Positions 26,236-34,057 of a stretch of 64,000 bases of DNA are shown here, one piece after another. Position 1 is the stretch's first letter; each line of letters starts with the position of its first letter. Under the pieces are notes generated by a model. That model saw only the letters and a program-made list of their open reading frames with translations. It ran no database searches and was not told the origin of the DNA. The stretch lies in contig NZ_BLJO01000002.1 of the NCBI RefSeq assembly GCF_009932555.1, positions 578,910 through 642,909 on the forward strand, in the 5' to 3' direction. Source of the stretch: Steroidobacter agaridevorans (GTDB lineage: Bacteria > Pseudomonadota > Gammaproteobacteria > Steroidobacterales > Steroidobacteraceae). Made by a program: the position numbers and the translations under genes.

Positions 26236-27177
26236 TCAACCGCCGCCCGGCCTGAAGTTGAATGTGATTTCCGGCTGGAACAGGCGCGGATTGGGCGGCG
26301 CAGGCAAGGGCGATGCGCTGATTACCGCGTTTTGTACAGACTGCTTGACGGCGGCATCGCCATTGCAGCTGCCCACCCTCGCCGACAAGACGACGCCCGC
26401 GGGCGTTTGCCTCACCGTCACCTGACACAGCAAATCGTCGCGCGCCGAGAGCGGACGGTTCCAGCGACGCTGCACCGCCTGCTGGATCATAGCGATGTAC
26501 TGCGCCGCCTCGGGTGAGCTGGCAGCAGCGGCATCGGCGGCCGCGTTGGCTTCTTCTTCCTGCAATTGACGCTGCAAATCCGACTCCACAGCCTCCTGCC
26601 TACGTTTGTCGTCGGCGGCCTTGCGTCGCTCGGCCTCTTCACGCTGCTTGCGCTGGATCTCGGCAACGCGCTTCGCTTCTTCCTCGGCGCGCTTCTTGCG
26701 CTCCGCTTCGGCGGCGGCACGTTTCTTCTCCGCCTCCTGGCGCTCGCGCAGCTGCTGCTCTTCCGCCTGGCGGCGCTGTTCAGCGTCCTGGCGTTGTTTC
26801 AATTCGACCTGACGCTCCGCTTCCGCCCGTTGTTCCGCTTCCTTGCGCTGAACCTCTTGCTGCTCGCGGCGCTGCTGCTCGGCGGCCTGCTCCTGGTCGC
26901 GCTGCTTCTGTTGCTCGGCTTCGCGCTCGCGTTCGCGCTGGGCCTGCTGTTCGCGCTGCTGTTGCTGAGCGCGATCACGCTCGCGCTGCTGACGTTGCTG
27001 ACGGGCAGCGTCATTCAGCATTTTCGGATCGACGACGACCGCCTGGATCGCGAGCTGCACGGGCGGCGGCGTGCGCTGCATATTCAGCATGGTCAAGCCG
27101 AAGATGCCCGCAAACACCGCGTGCAGCAGCAGCGCGCCGAGAATGTACGTCCAGTGTTGTTTGACGAAATCGACCAT
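26236..27177 (-). CDS. tolA: Tol-Pal system protein TolA
   Basis: This 313-residue inner-membrane protein has a short cytoplasmic tail, one membrane helix (TYILGALLLHAVFAGIFGLTML), and a very long Arg/Glu/Gln/Ala helix (about 55-215; repeats of the type REREREAEQQKQRDQEQ). A small C-terminal domain (about 225-313; QAVQRRWNRPL, LLCQVTVRQTPAGVV, SVQNAVISASPLP) meets TolB and Pal. TolQ and TolR energise it through the membrane helix. The low-complexity helix also creates long artificial frames on the other strand. It lies six bases after tolR. Confidence 0.95.
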   Translation of the reverse strand: MVDFVKQHWTYILGALLLHAVFAGIFGLTMLNMQRTPPPVQLAIQAVVVDPKMLNDAARQQRQQRERDRAQQQQREQQAQREREREAEQQKQRDQEQAAEQQRREQQEVQRKEAEQRAEAERQVELKQRQDAEQRRQAEEQQLRERQEAEKKRAAAEAERKKRAEEEAKRVAEIQRKQREEAERRKAADDKRRQEAVESDLQRQLQEEEANAAADAAAASSPEAAQYIAMIQQAVQRRWNRPLSARDDLLCQVTVRQTPAGVVLSARVGSCNGDAAVKQSVQNAVISASPLPAPPNPRLFQPEITFNFRPGGG

Positions 27178-27183
27178 GAGGCC

Positions 27184-27642
27184 TTAGCGCTTCTTGTTAT
27201 TCCGCGCTTCCGCCGGATCGGTGATGAAGCCCACCTTCTCGGCGCCCGCTTCTTGCAACAGCACCATGCCGTTGACGACGCGGCCATAGGGCACATTGGT
27301 GTCGGCCTTCACCAGCACCGGTGTCTGCGGCTCACGCTTCAACACCGTCGCGACGCGCTCGACGACGGCGTCTTCCTCGAGCGCCGTTTCCTCGTCCTTG
27401 CCGATGTTCAAGTAATACTCACCGGACGAGTCGACGCTCAGGATCAACGGCTGATGCTGGCGCATCAGGTCTTCCGGCAGCGGCTCGGCGGCGGCCTTGG
27501 GCAGATCCACCTTGATGCCCTGGGTGAGCATGGGCGCGGTGATCATGAAAATGATCAGCAGCACGAGCATCACGTCGATGTACGGCACGACGTTCATCTC
27601 GGCGACGAGCCGCTTGCCGCGGCGGGCGTTCATCGGGCTCAT
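27184..27642 (-). CDS. tolR: Tol-Pal system protein TolR
   Basis: The 152-residue ExbD/TolR protein has one N-terminal membrane helix with the proton-pathway Asp (VVPYIDVMLVLLIIFMIT) and a periplasmic domain carrying KVDLPKAAAEPLP and YGRVVNGMVLLQEAGAEKVGFIT near the C-terminus. With TolQ it forms the proton-driven stator that moves TolA. Its start overlaps the tolQ stop by four bases. Confidence 0.95.
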   Translation of the reverse strand: MSPMNARRGKRLVAEMNVVPYIDVMLVLLIIFMITAPMLTQGIKVDLPKAAAEPLPEDLMRQHQPLILSVDSSGEYYLNIGKDEETALEEDAVVERVATVLKREPQTPVLVKADTNVPYGRVVNGMVLLQEAGAEKVGFITDPAEARNNKKR

Positions 27643-28349
27643 GCGTGCGCCTCGGCGCCACGCGACTCACGAGAAGCCGAAGCGTGACGCTGCAGAATCG
27701 TCGACAGTTCTTCGGTGAACGTGTCGTAGCGCACTTCGATGCGGCTCACCTGGTCGGCATAGCGGTTGTAGGCGACCACCGCGGGGATGGCGGCAAACAA
27801 ACCCATGGCCGTGGCAATCAACGCCTCGGTGATGCCGGGAGCCACCATCGAGAGCGTCGCCTGCTGCACGTTACCCAGACCGTGGAACGCATTCATGATG
27901 CCCCAGACGGTGCCGAACAGACCGACGTACGGGCTGGTCGAGCCGATGGTCGCCAGCATCGCGAGGCCCAGCTCCAGCCGATCGCTTTCCCTGAGCAACG
28001 CGACGCGCATGCCGCGGCGTGCGCCTTCGATCAGCTGAGCGGAAGCGATGCCGCCTTGCTGGCGCAGACGTGAGAACTCACGGAAGCCCTGCTCGAAAAT
28101 CGCCTCCATGCCCCGGGTGACACGGCGGCTCTGGTCGATGGTGCGAAACATCGCGGTGAGATCGCCGCCCGACCAGAACGTTTCCTCGAAGCGGTCGGCA
28201 TCGGTGCGCGCCTTCTTCAGCTCGGCGCGTTTACGCAGCATGATGGACCAGGACACGAGCGACGCCAGCAATAGCAGCGCCATCACGATCTGCACCACGA
28301 TGCTGGCGTTGAGCACCAGCTCCAAAGGATCCAGGTTCTCTGACATCAT
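27639..28349 (-). CDS. tolQ: Tol-Pal system protein TolQ
   Basis: The 236-residue MotA/TolQ/ExbB-type protein has three membrane helices: IVVQIVMALLLLASLVSWSIM near the N-terminus, then two after a cytoplasmic loop (LAMLATIGSTSPYVGLFGTVWG and ATAMGLFAAIPAVVAYN). The conserved segment SPYVGLFGTVWGIMNAFHGLG is typical. It forms the pentameric channel around the TolR helices. It is separated from ybgC by 30 bases and overlaps tolR. Confidence 0.96.
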   Translation of the reverse strand: MMSENLDPLELVLNASIVVQIVMALLLLASLVSWSIMLRKRAELKKARTDADRFEETFWSGGDLTAMFRTIDQSRRVTRGMEAIFEQGFREFSRLRQQGGIASAQLIEGARRGMRVALLRESDRLELGLAMLATIGSTSPYVGLFGTVWGIMNAFHGLGNVQQATLSMVAPGITEALIATAMGLFAAIPAVVAYNRYADQVSRIEVRYDTFTEELSTILQRHASASRESRGAEAHA

Positions 28350-28379
28350 TCCCGATCTCTCCCGATTATTTGTCGGACC

Positions 28380-28811
28380 TCACCCCGCGCTGCGCGCGGC
28401 GGTGGTCGAATTCAACAATAGATCCTTGGGCATCGCCGTCGGCCTCAAGCTCACGGCATCCAGGCTCGCCACGCGCACCTTGCCTTCGACCAGCAGCTCG
28501 CCCTCGAGGCTGCCGCGAAACACCTGTTGCTGGAACGTGAAGCTGGCGCGCGTGCGCTCGGCGATCTCACAAGTCACCAGCAGCTCATCGCCGTAACGCG
28601 CCGGCCGGCGATAGTGCGCTTCGATATCGACGACCACGAACATCAAGCCGTGCTGCTCCTTCAACGGCAGCTGTTCGACGCCTGCGGCGCGCAGCCATTC
28701 GGTGCGGGCGCGCTCCATGAACTTCATATAGTTCGCGTAGTACACGATGCCGCCGGCATCCGTGTCTTCCCAATAGATGCGAACCGGCCAGGCAAAGGGC
28801 TTAGCCATCAA
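28380..28811 (-). CDS. ybgC: Acyl-CoA thioesterase YbgC
   Basis: This 143-residue hotdog-fold thioesterase is first in the tol block. The signature [28 protein letters not shown] carries the catalytic Asp and the YxN(Y) region, and the later beta strands ([20 protein letters not shown]) close the hotdog sheet. Members hydrolyse short- to long-chain acyl-CoA or acyl-ACP and have been linked to phospholipid metabolism. It overlaps the ruvB stop by 11 bases, joining the ruv and tol genes in one transcript. Confidence 0.93.
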   Translation of the reverse strand: MMAKPFAWPVRIYWEDTDAGGIVYYANYMKFMERARTEWLRAAGVEQLPLKEQHGLMFVVVDIEAHYRRPARYGDELLVTCEIAERTRASFTFQQQVFRGSLEGELLVEGKVRVASLDAVSLRPTAMPKDLLLNSTTAARSAG

Positions 28812-29835
28812 ACAGCTCGCCAGTCCCGGGCCGTTCCGGCAACTTCAAACCGAAGTGCTGATAGGCCGTGCGCGTCGCCATGCGGCCGCGGGCGGTGCGC
28901 ATGATGAAACCTTGCTGGATCAGATACGGCTCGATCACATCCTCGATCGTGCCGCGCTCCTCGCCCAGCGCCGCCGACAGGCTTTCCACGCCCACCGGCC
29001 CGCCGTCGAATTTTTCGATGATGGTCAGCAGCAGCTTGCGGTCCATGAGATCGAAGCCCAGCGGGTCCACGTCCAGCAAATCGAGCGCCGCCTGCGCCAC
29101 TTCGTCCGTAATCCGGCCATTGGCGCGCACTTCGGCATAGTCACGCACGCGCCGGAGCAATCGATTGGCGATACGCGGAGTTCCCCGGGAGCGCTGTGCA
29201 ATCCGGCCCGCGCCGGCCGTATCCGCCGGCACGCCCAGCAGGCTGGCCGAGCGAGTCACAATACGTTGCAGCTCGGCCTGATCGTAAAACTCCAGACGCT
29301 GCACGATGCCGAACCGGTCTCGCAACGGCGAGGTCAGCAGGCCGGCGCGAGTGGTGGCGCCGATCAGCGTGAACGGCGGCAGGTCCAGTTTGATGGAGCG
29401 GGCGCCCGGGCCTTCGCCGATCATGATGTCGAGCTGAAAATCTTCCATCGCCGGATACAGGATCTCCTCGACCTGCGGACTGAGCCGATGAATCTCGTCG
29501 ACGAACAACACGTCATTGGCCTGCAGATTGGTCAGCAGCGCCGCGAGATCCCCGGCCCGCTCGATCACCGGGCCCGAGGTCTGCCGAAGATTCACACCCA
29601 GCTCGTTTGCGACGATGTTCGCCAGCGTGGTCTTGCCCAGGCCCGGCGGACCGAAGATCAACACGTGATCCAGCGCTTCGCGCCGGTTGCGCGCCGCCTG
29701 GATGAATATTTCCATCTGCGTCTTGACCGCCGTCTGGCCGACGTAATCGGCCAGTTTCTTCGGCCGCACGGCGCGGTCGAAGGCGGCTTCATCGCCCTGC
29801 GAGGCGGCGGAAACGATGCGGTCCTGCTCGATCAT
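28801..29835 (-). CDS. ruvB: Holliday junction helicase subunit RuvB
   Basis: The 344-residue AAA+ motor drives branch migration of Holliday junctions with RuvA. It shows [19 protein letters not shown] (Walker A), [18 protein letters not shown] (Walker B, DEIH), sensor 1 [21 protein letters not shown] (with the Arg finger region) and a C-terminal winged helix ([20 protein letters not shown]). Length fits the family. It starts 21 bases after the ruvA stop. Confidence 0.98.
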   Translation of the reverse strand: MIEQDRIVSAASQGDEAAFDRAVRPKKLADYVGQTAVKTQMEIFIQAARNRREALDHVLIFGPPGLGKTTLANIVANELGVNLRQTSGPVIERAGDLAALLTNLQANDVLFVDEIHRLSPQVEEILYPAMEDFQLDIMIGEGPGARSIKLDLPPFTLIGATTRAGLLTSPLRDRFGIVQRLEFYDQAELQRIVTRSASLLGVPADTAGAGRIAQRSRGTPRIANRLLRRVRDYAEVRANGRITDEVAQAALDLLDVDPLGFDLMDRKLLLTIIEKFDGGPVGVESLSAALGEERGTIEDVIEPYLIQQGFIMRTARGRMATRTAYQHFGLKLPERPGTGELFDG

Positions 29836-29856
29836 GCCTTGATTGATAGCTGTGAA

Positions 29857-30462
29857 TTAGCGGCTGACAGCGGCCTGCAGCGCGCGGCGAATGATTTCCT
29901 CGGTGGTCTGCACCGACGCGTCCACCGCCTTCAGCAGCCGCGTCACCTCGGCAGGCTTATAACCCAGCGCCACCAGCGCGCTGAAAGCCTCCGCTTGTGG
30001 ACCAATCGTAGCCTCGCCGGTTCCGCCCGAAGGCAGCACAGCCTGCCCGGTGTCGCCAAATCCCTTCACCCGGTCGCGCATCTCGACCACCAGGCGCTCG
30101 GCAGTCTTGCGCCCCACGCCCGGCGTGCGGACCAAGGTGTCGATGTCCTGCGCCTCGATGCACATCAGGAAGGCATCGACGGTGAGGCCGGAGAGCAGCG
30201 CCAGCGCCAGCTTCGGCCCCACATTGGAAACTTTCAGCAGCTCGCGAAACAGCCGCCGCTCCCGCTCGGTGCCGAAGCCGAACAGGATGTGCGCATCTTC
30301 GCGGACCACCAGGTGCGTGAACAAATGAACGTCCGCCCCGGCCTGGGGCAGCCCATAGAACGTCGACATCGGCGCTTCCAGCTCATAGCCGACGCCGCCC
30401 ACGTCGATCACCAGCTGCGGGGGTTGCTTGGCGGTCAGCCGACCGCGCAGAAAACCGATCAT
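29857..30462 (-). CDS. ruvA: Holliday junction DNA-binding subunit RuvA
   Basis: The 201-residue protein is read from the ATG at 30462 (MIGFLRGRLTAKQPPQ), which overlaps the ruvC stop by four bases; a longer in-frame extension upstream is inside ruvC and not supported. Domain I is an OB fold (LVIDVGGVGYELEAPMSTF), domain II has two helix-hairpin-helix motifs (LKVSNVGPKLALALL, LVRTPGVGRKTAERLVVEMRD), and domain III (about 155-201; ALGYKPAEVTRLLKAVDA) contacts RuvB. Confidence 0.97.
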   Translation of the reverse strand: MIGFLRGRLTAKQPPQLVIDVGGVGYELEAPMSTFYGLPQAGADVHLFTHLVVREDAHILFGFGTERERRLFRELLKVSNVGPKLALALLSGLTVDAFLMCIEAQDIDTLVRTPGVGRKTAERLVVEMRDRVKGFGDTGQAVLPSGGTGEATIGPQAEAFSALVALGYKPAEVTRLLKAVDASVQTTEEIIRRALQAAVSR

Positions 30463-30962
30463 TGGGCCAAGCCCGCGGCGAGCTGCTGCAGCTGGCGGTC
30501 GAGATTGCGCGAATGCGCATGGCAAAGCGCGATGGCCAGCGCGTCGGCCGCATCGGCGCCGAGCGGCCCGGACAGATTCAACAAACGTCGCACCATCAAC
30601 TGCACTTGTTCCTTCTGAGCGGCGCCGGTTCCCACGACGGCCAGTTTCACCTCACGAGGCGCGTACTCAAAAACACGAGGACGCACGGCAAAAGTCGCAC
30701 TCAACGCCGCCCCTCGCGCCTGTCCGAGCTTCAACGCGCTGTCGGCATTGCGGTGCATGAACACGCGCTCGATGGCGACCTCGTCGGGCTGGTACTGGTT
30801 GGCGAGCTTATCCACCCCGGCAAAAATTTCCTGCAGCCGATCGGCCAGCGAAGCGCCGCGGGCCCGGATCGATCCGCTCACGACGTACGTAACCTTTGGC
30901 CCGGTCTCCACCACCGCGTAACCGGTGCATAACGAGCCCGGATCCAGACCCAGGATTCGCAC
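30459..30962 (-). CDS. ruvC: Holliday junction endonuclease RuvC
   Basis: The GTG at 30962 begins MRILGLDPGSLCTGYAVVE and gives 167 residues, matching the family start and length; the longer open frame to 31316 has no support. Catalytic acids are Asp in LGLDPGS, Glu in EVAIERVFMH, and the Asp pair in LGADAADALAIALCH. RuvC cleaves Holliday junctions bound by RuvAB. GAGG lies almost directly against the GTG, so initiation may instead use a GTG at 30998. It is the first gene of the minus-strand ruv-ybgC-tol-que block. Confidence 0.93.
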   Translation of the reverse strand: MRILGLDPGSLCTGYAVVETGPKVTYVVSGSIRARGASLADRLQEIFAGVDKLANQYQPDEVAIERVFMHRNADSALKLGQARGAALSATFAVRPRVFEYAPREVKLAVVGTGAAQKEQVQLMVRRLLNLSGPLGADAADALAIALCHAHSRNLDRQLQQLAAGLAQ

Positions 30963-31139
30963 CCTCGCTGCCGGCGCCGCTGTCGTCGTCGCGGCCACGG
31001 AGCGCTGCCGAAGGCTCAGAACAGCGGCCGATACCTTCGTGTCACCCCGGGCGAGGTTGAGCTCGGCGAGACTTTTCGGGCGCCTGTGTCTGCGCAAGGA
31101 CTCTCTCTGCCTGGACCCGCGCGGGTCTCGAGTTGCGAA

Positions 31140-31156
31140 GCCGGTATGATACCGGC
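31140..31156. promoter_or_regulatory. 17-base palindrome between ruvC and relA
   Basis: GCCGGTATGATACCGGC is a perfect palindrome of 8 bases on each side of one central G. It sits 34 bases before the relA start and about 180 bases upstream of ruvC. TATGAT within it resembles a -10 element for relA, so a protein bound here would block it. No matching regulator is identified. Confidence 0.4.
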
Positions 31157-31189
31157 AACGGCTACAAACCGACACGATCCGCGCTTTCC

Positions 31190-33367
31190 ATGCCTTCCGT
31201 CGACGACGCTGCATCCGACACCGAGCAGACCGCGAACGCCCGCCGCCGGGCCCGAGAGCTGCTCTCGAAACTGGCGGCCGCGGTCGGCGAGGACAAATCC
31301 AAGGCGCCAGCTGCACTGGCGCGCGCCCAGGCCATCGTCGACATCCTGGTCGGCTTGACCGATGACGACGACATTCTCGGCGGCGCCCTGCTCTTGCCGT
31401 TGCTCGAAGCCGAAGTGCTCACGCCGGAACAGGCGATCGCGACGCTCAGCGCACCGGCCAACCGGATCGCCACCGAGCTGCAGCGACTGGGCTCGCTCAA
31501 TATCAGCATCCCGACCAGCGCCGGTGGCGCTCGCGGCGCTCCGTCGCTCTCGAGCAATCAGGCCGAGGGCCTGCGCAAGATGCTGCTCGCCATCGTCACC
31601 GACCCACGGCTCGTGCTGGTCAAGCTCGCGGCTCAACTACAGCAGTTGCGCGATAGCAAGGACGCGCCGGCCGCCGAACGCGAGCGTCTCGCTTATGAAA
31701 CGCGCGAGGTCTACGCCCCGCTCGCGAATCGTCTCGGCGTGTGGCAATTGAAGTGGGAGTTGGAGGATCTGAGCTTCCGTTACCTCGATCCGGAGAGCTA
31801 CAAGACTATCGCCGGCTGGCTCGCCTCCAAGCGCATCGATCGGGAGCGGTACATCGGCGAAGTCATCGAGGTGCTGCGCCGGGAGCTGGACAACGCGCAC
31901 ATCCCCAACGCCGAAATCGCCGGCCGGCCCAAGCACATCTACAGCATCTGGCGGAAGATGCATCGCAAGGGGCTGCAATTCGATCAGCTCTACGACGTGC
32001 GCGCCGTGCGAGTGCTGGTGGATTCGATCGCCGATTGCTATGCCGCGCTCGGCATCGTCCATGGAATGTGGCCCTACATTCCAGGCGAGTTCGACGACTA
32101 CATCGCCACACCCAAGGACAATCTCTATCGCTCCTTGCACACAGCCGTCATCGGGCCGGGCAAGCTGCCGCTGGAAGTTCAGATCCGCACGCGCGAAATG
32201 CACGCGCACGCCGAGCTCGGCGTCGCGGCTCACTGGCGTTACAAGGAAGGCGGCAAGGCGAATCCGGCTTACGAACAGAAGATCGTCTGGCTCCGGCAGG
32301 TGCTCGAGCCCAGCGAGCGCGGCGAGGAAACCGAAGGCGAGTTTCTGGATCGGGTGCGCTCGGAGCTGTTCGAGGATCGCGTTTACGCCATTTCACCGCG
32401 AGGCGAAGTCGTCGATCTGCCACGCGGCGCGACGCCGCTCGATTTCGCCTATCACGTGCATACCGATCTGGGGCATCGCTGCCGGGGCGCGAAGGTCAAC
32501 GGCCGCATGGTGCCGCTCAACCAGGTCCTGCAGAACGGCGACCAGGTCGAGATCATCACGGCCAAGCAGCTCAATCCGAGCCGCGACTGGCTCGTGCCCT
32601 CGCTCGGTTATCTGGCCTCGCCGCGCAATCGAAACAAGGTTCGCTCGTTCTTCCGCAAGCTGGACGAGCAACAGAACACGCAGCAAGGCCGACAGATTCT
32701 CGAGCGCGAATTGCAGCGGCTCGCCGTTCACTCGGTGACGCTGCCGGAGCTGATCGGCGAGTTCAATCTCGACAATGCGGATCAGCTGTATCGCGCGATC
32801 GGTGAAGGCGAAATCACCGTCGCACAGATCAGCGGCGCCGTGCAGCGTCGAGCCAAGCCGCAGGAATTGCCGACGCCGGTCGTGCGCCGTCCGATCGCCG
32901 AGCCGAAGAAGGCGTCGGGCATCACCATCGATGGTGTCGACGATTTGTTATCGAATTTCGCCGGCTGCTGCAGCCCGGTGCCGCCCGAGCCCATCGCGGG
33001 TTACATCACGCTCGGTCGTGGCGTCAGCATTCATCGCGACAACTGCACCAATTTCAAACGGCTCGCGACGGCAAATCCCGAGCGTGTCATTCCAGTCGAA
33101 TGGGGCTCGGGCGGCGAACGCTCGTTCCCGGTCGACATCAACGTCCGAGCTTACGATCGCCGCGGCCTGCTGCGCGATGTGAGCGCCGTGCTCGCCGATT
33201 CGAAGATCAACATTCACGCCATGAACACGCTGACGCACGAGGCCGACGGCATCGCCGACATGAACCTGAAGGTCACGGTTCACGATCTGGAGGAGCTGTC
33301 GCGCGTGCTGGCTCGCATCCAGGGCTTGCCCAACGTGCTCAGCGCCCGACGCAAGGTCCAACTATGA
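31190..33367 (+). CDS. relA: RelA-type (p)ppGpp synthetase
   Basis: The 725-residue product is read from the ATG at 31190. The N-terminal hydrolase-like domain lacks the HD motif needed for ppGpp hydrolysis (the region reads VGLTDDDDILGGALLLPLL), so this is a synthetase-only RelA. The synthetase domain (about 215-345) has GRPKHIYSIWRKM, YDVRAVRVLV, and YIPGEFDDYIATPKDNLYRS with HTAVIGP. Then come TGS (VYAISPRGEVVDLPRGATPLDFAYHVH), a zinc-finger-like region (DDLLSNFAGCCSPVPPEPI) and a C-terminal ACT domain (INVRAYDRRGLLRDVSAVLAD). It acts on stalled ribosomes in amino acid starvation. It is divergent from ruvC and overlaps the wbuC-type gene by four bases. Confidence 0.93.
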   Translation: MPSVDDAASDTEQTANARRRARELLSKLAAAVGEDKSKAPAALARAQAIVDILVGLTDDDDILGGALLLPLLEAEVLTPEQAIATLSAPANRIATELQRLGSLNISIPTSAGGARGAPSLSSNQAEGLRKMLLAIVTDPRLVLVKLAAQLQQLRDSKDAPAAERERLAYETREVYAPLANRLGVWQLKWELEDLSFRYLDPESYKTIAGWLASKRIDRERYIGEVIEVLRRELDNAHIPNAEIAGRPKHIYSIWRKMHRKGLQFDQLYDVRAVRVLVDSIADCYAALGIVHGMWPYIPGEFDDYIATPKDNLYRSLHTAVIGPGKLPLEVQIRTREMHAHAELGVAAHWRYKEGGKANPAYEQKIVWLRQVLEPSERGEETEGEFLDRVRSELFEDRVYAISPRGEVVDLPRGATPLDFAYHVHTDLGHRCRGAKVNGRMVPLNQVLQNGDQVEIITAKQLNPSRDWLVPSLGYLASPRNRNKVRSFFRKLDEQQNTQQGRQILERELQRLAVHSVTLPELIGEFNLDNADQLYRAIGEGEITVAQISGAVQRRAKPQELPTPVVRRPIAEPKKASGITIDGVDDLLSNFAGCCSPVPPEPIAGYITLGRGVSIHRDNCTNFKRLATANPERVIPVEWGSGGERSFPVDINVRAYDRRGLLRDVSAVLADSKINIHAMNTLTHEADGIADMNLKVTVHDLEELSRVLARIQGLPNVLSARRKVQL

Positions 33368-33843
33368 AGCTGATTTCCAACACACTACTCGATGAAATGA
33401 CCGCCAAGGCGGCGGCCAGCCCACGCCGCCGCGCCCACCACAATCTGCACAGCTCGGCTGACGATCCGGTGCAGCGCTTCGTGGTCGTCGCTCATAGCGA
33501 TACATACATTCGCCCACATCGGCATCTGACCAAGTCGGAGCTGTGCACGGTCGTGCGCGGACGATTCGAAGTCGTGGTGTTCGACGCCGACGGTACGATC
33601 GTCGAGCGCACGCTCATCGGCGAAGGCACACCGAATGTGGCTTATGAGCTGCCGCGGGAGACCTGGCACACATTGCTGGTCCACACCGACGGCGCCGCCT
33701 TCGTCGAAATCAAAGAAGGCCCATACGATCCCTCGACCGCCGCCGAGTTCGCGCGTTGGGCGCCGGAGGAAGGCAGTCCCGCTATCGCGCGGTTTCAACA
33801 CTGGGTAAAAACTGCACCGATCGGTGCTCGATTGTTGCCTTAG
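33364..33843 (+). CDS. WbuC-family cupin metalloprotein
   Basis: The ATG at 33364 overlaps the relA stop (ATGA), giving 159 residues. The N-terminus MKLISNTLLDEMTAKAAASPRRR with HHNLHSSADDPVQRF is typical of WbuC-like proteins. The cupin core has TYIRPHRHLTKSEL (metal-binding HxH and Glu) and PRETWHTLLVHTDGA (second His). WbuC proteins are found in surface polysaccharide clusters, probably as sugar isomerase or modifying enzymes. Here the gene is tied to relA instead, which is unusual. The metal and substrate are unknown. Confidence 0.82.
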   Translation: MKLISNTLLDEMTAKAAASPRRRAHHNLHSSADDPVQRFVVVAHSDTYIRPHRHLTKSELCTVVRGRFEVVVFDADGTIVERTLIGEGTPNVAYELPRETWHTLLVHTDGAAFVEIKEGPYDPSTAAEFARWAPEEGSPAIARFQHWVKTAPIGARLLP

Positions 33844-34057
33844 CAACGCGCGTCGTCCGCAAGCAGCGACGTCAGATGCCTGCCCTCACGTCGCTGCGCA
33901 GTTTCTCTGAATGGCAATCGCCGAATTGAGACGAAGTCCGTAACGTTCCGTGCTTGTTATCCTGCGCGCGCCGTCGCCAACGCCGGCGGCGCGCACGTCC
34001 GGGAAAAAGAGTTCCCGAAAATAATCCCAACCAACGACTCTCTGCACGGAGCTCGCA

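Noticed and set aside
26550-27010. Repetitive DNA in tolA considered as a repeat array
   Set aside because: The repetition comes from low-complexity coding for the TolA helix; there are no constant direct repeats with unique spacers, so it is not CRISPR or satellite DNA.
26566-27687. Leu-rich membrane-like frame opposite tolA
   Set aside because: The tolA Arg/Glu/Gln helix reads as Leu/Ala-rich hydrophobic sequence on the other strand; this is a known artefact of such genes.
28777-30618. 613-residue frame opposite ruvB and ruvA
   Set aside because: Both ruv genes are complete on the minus strand; the antisense frame is a codon-bias artefact.
30963-31316. Long N-terminal extension of RuvC
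   Set aside because: The added 118 residues are Arg-rich without structure and cross the relA control region; the family start fits the GTG at 30962.
31300-31500. HD hydrolase activity of the RelA/SpoT protein
   Set aside because: No His-Asp pair is present in the N-terminal region, so the protein is called synthetase-only RelA.
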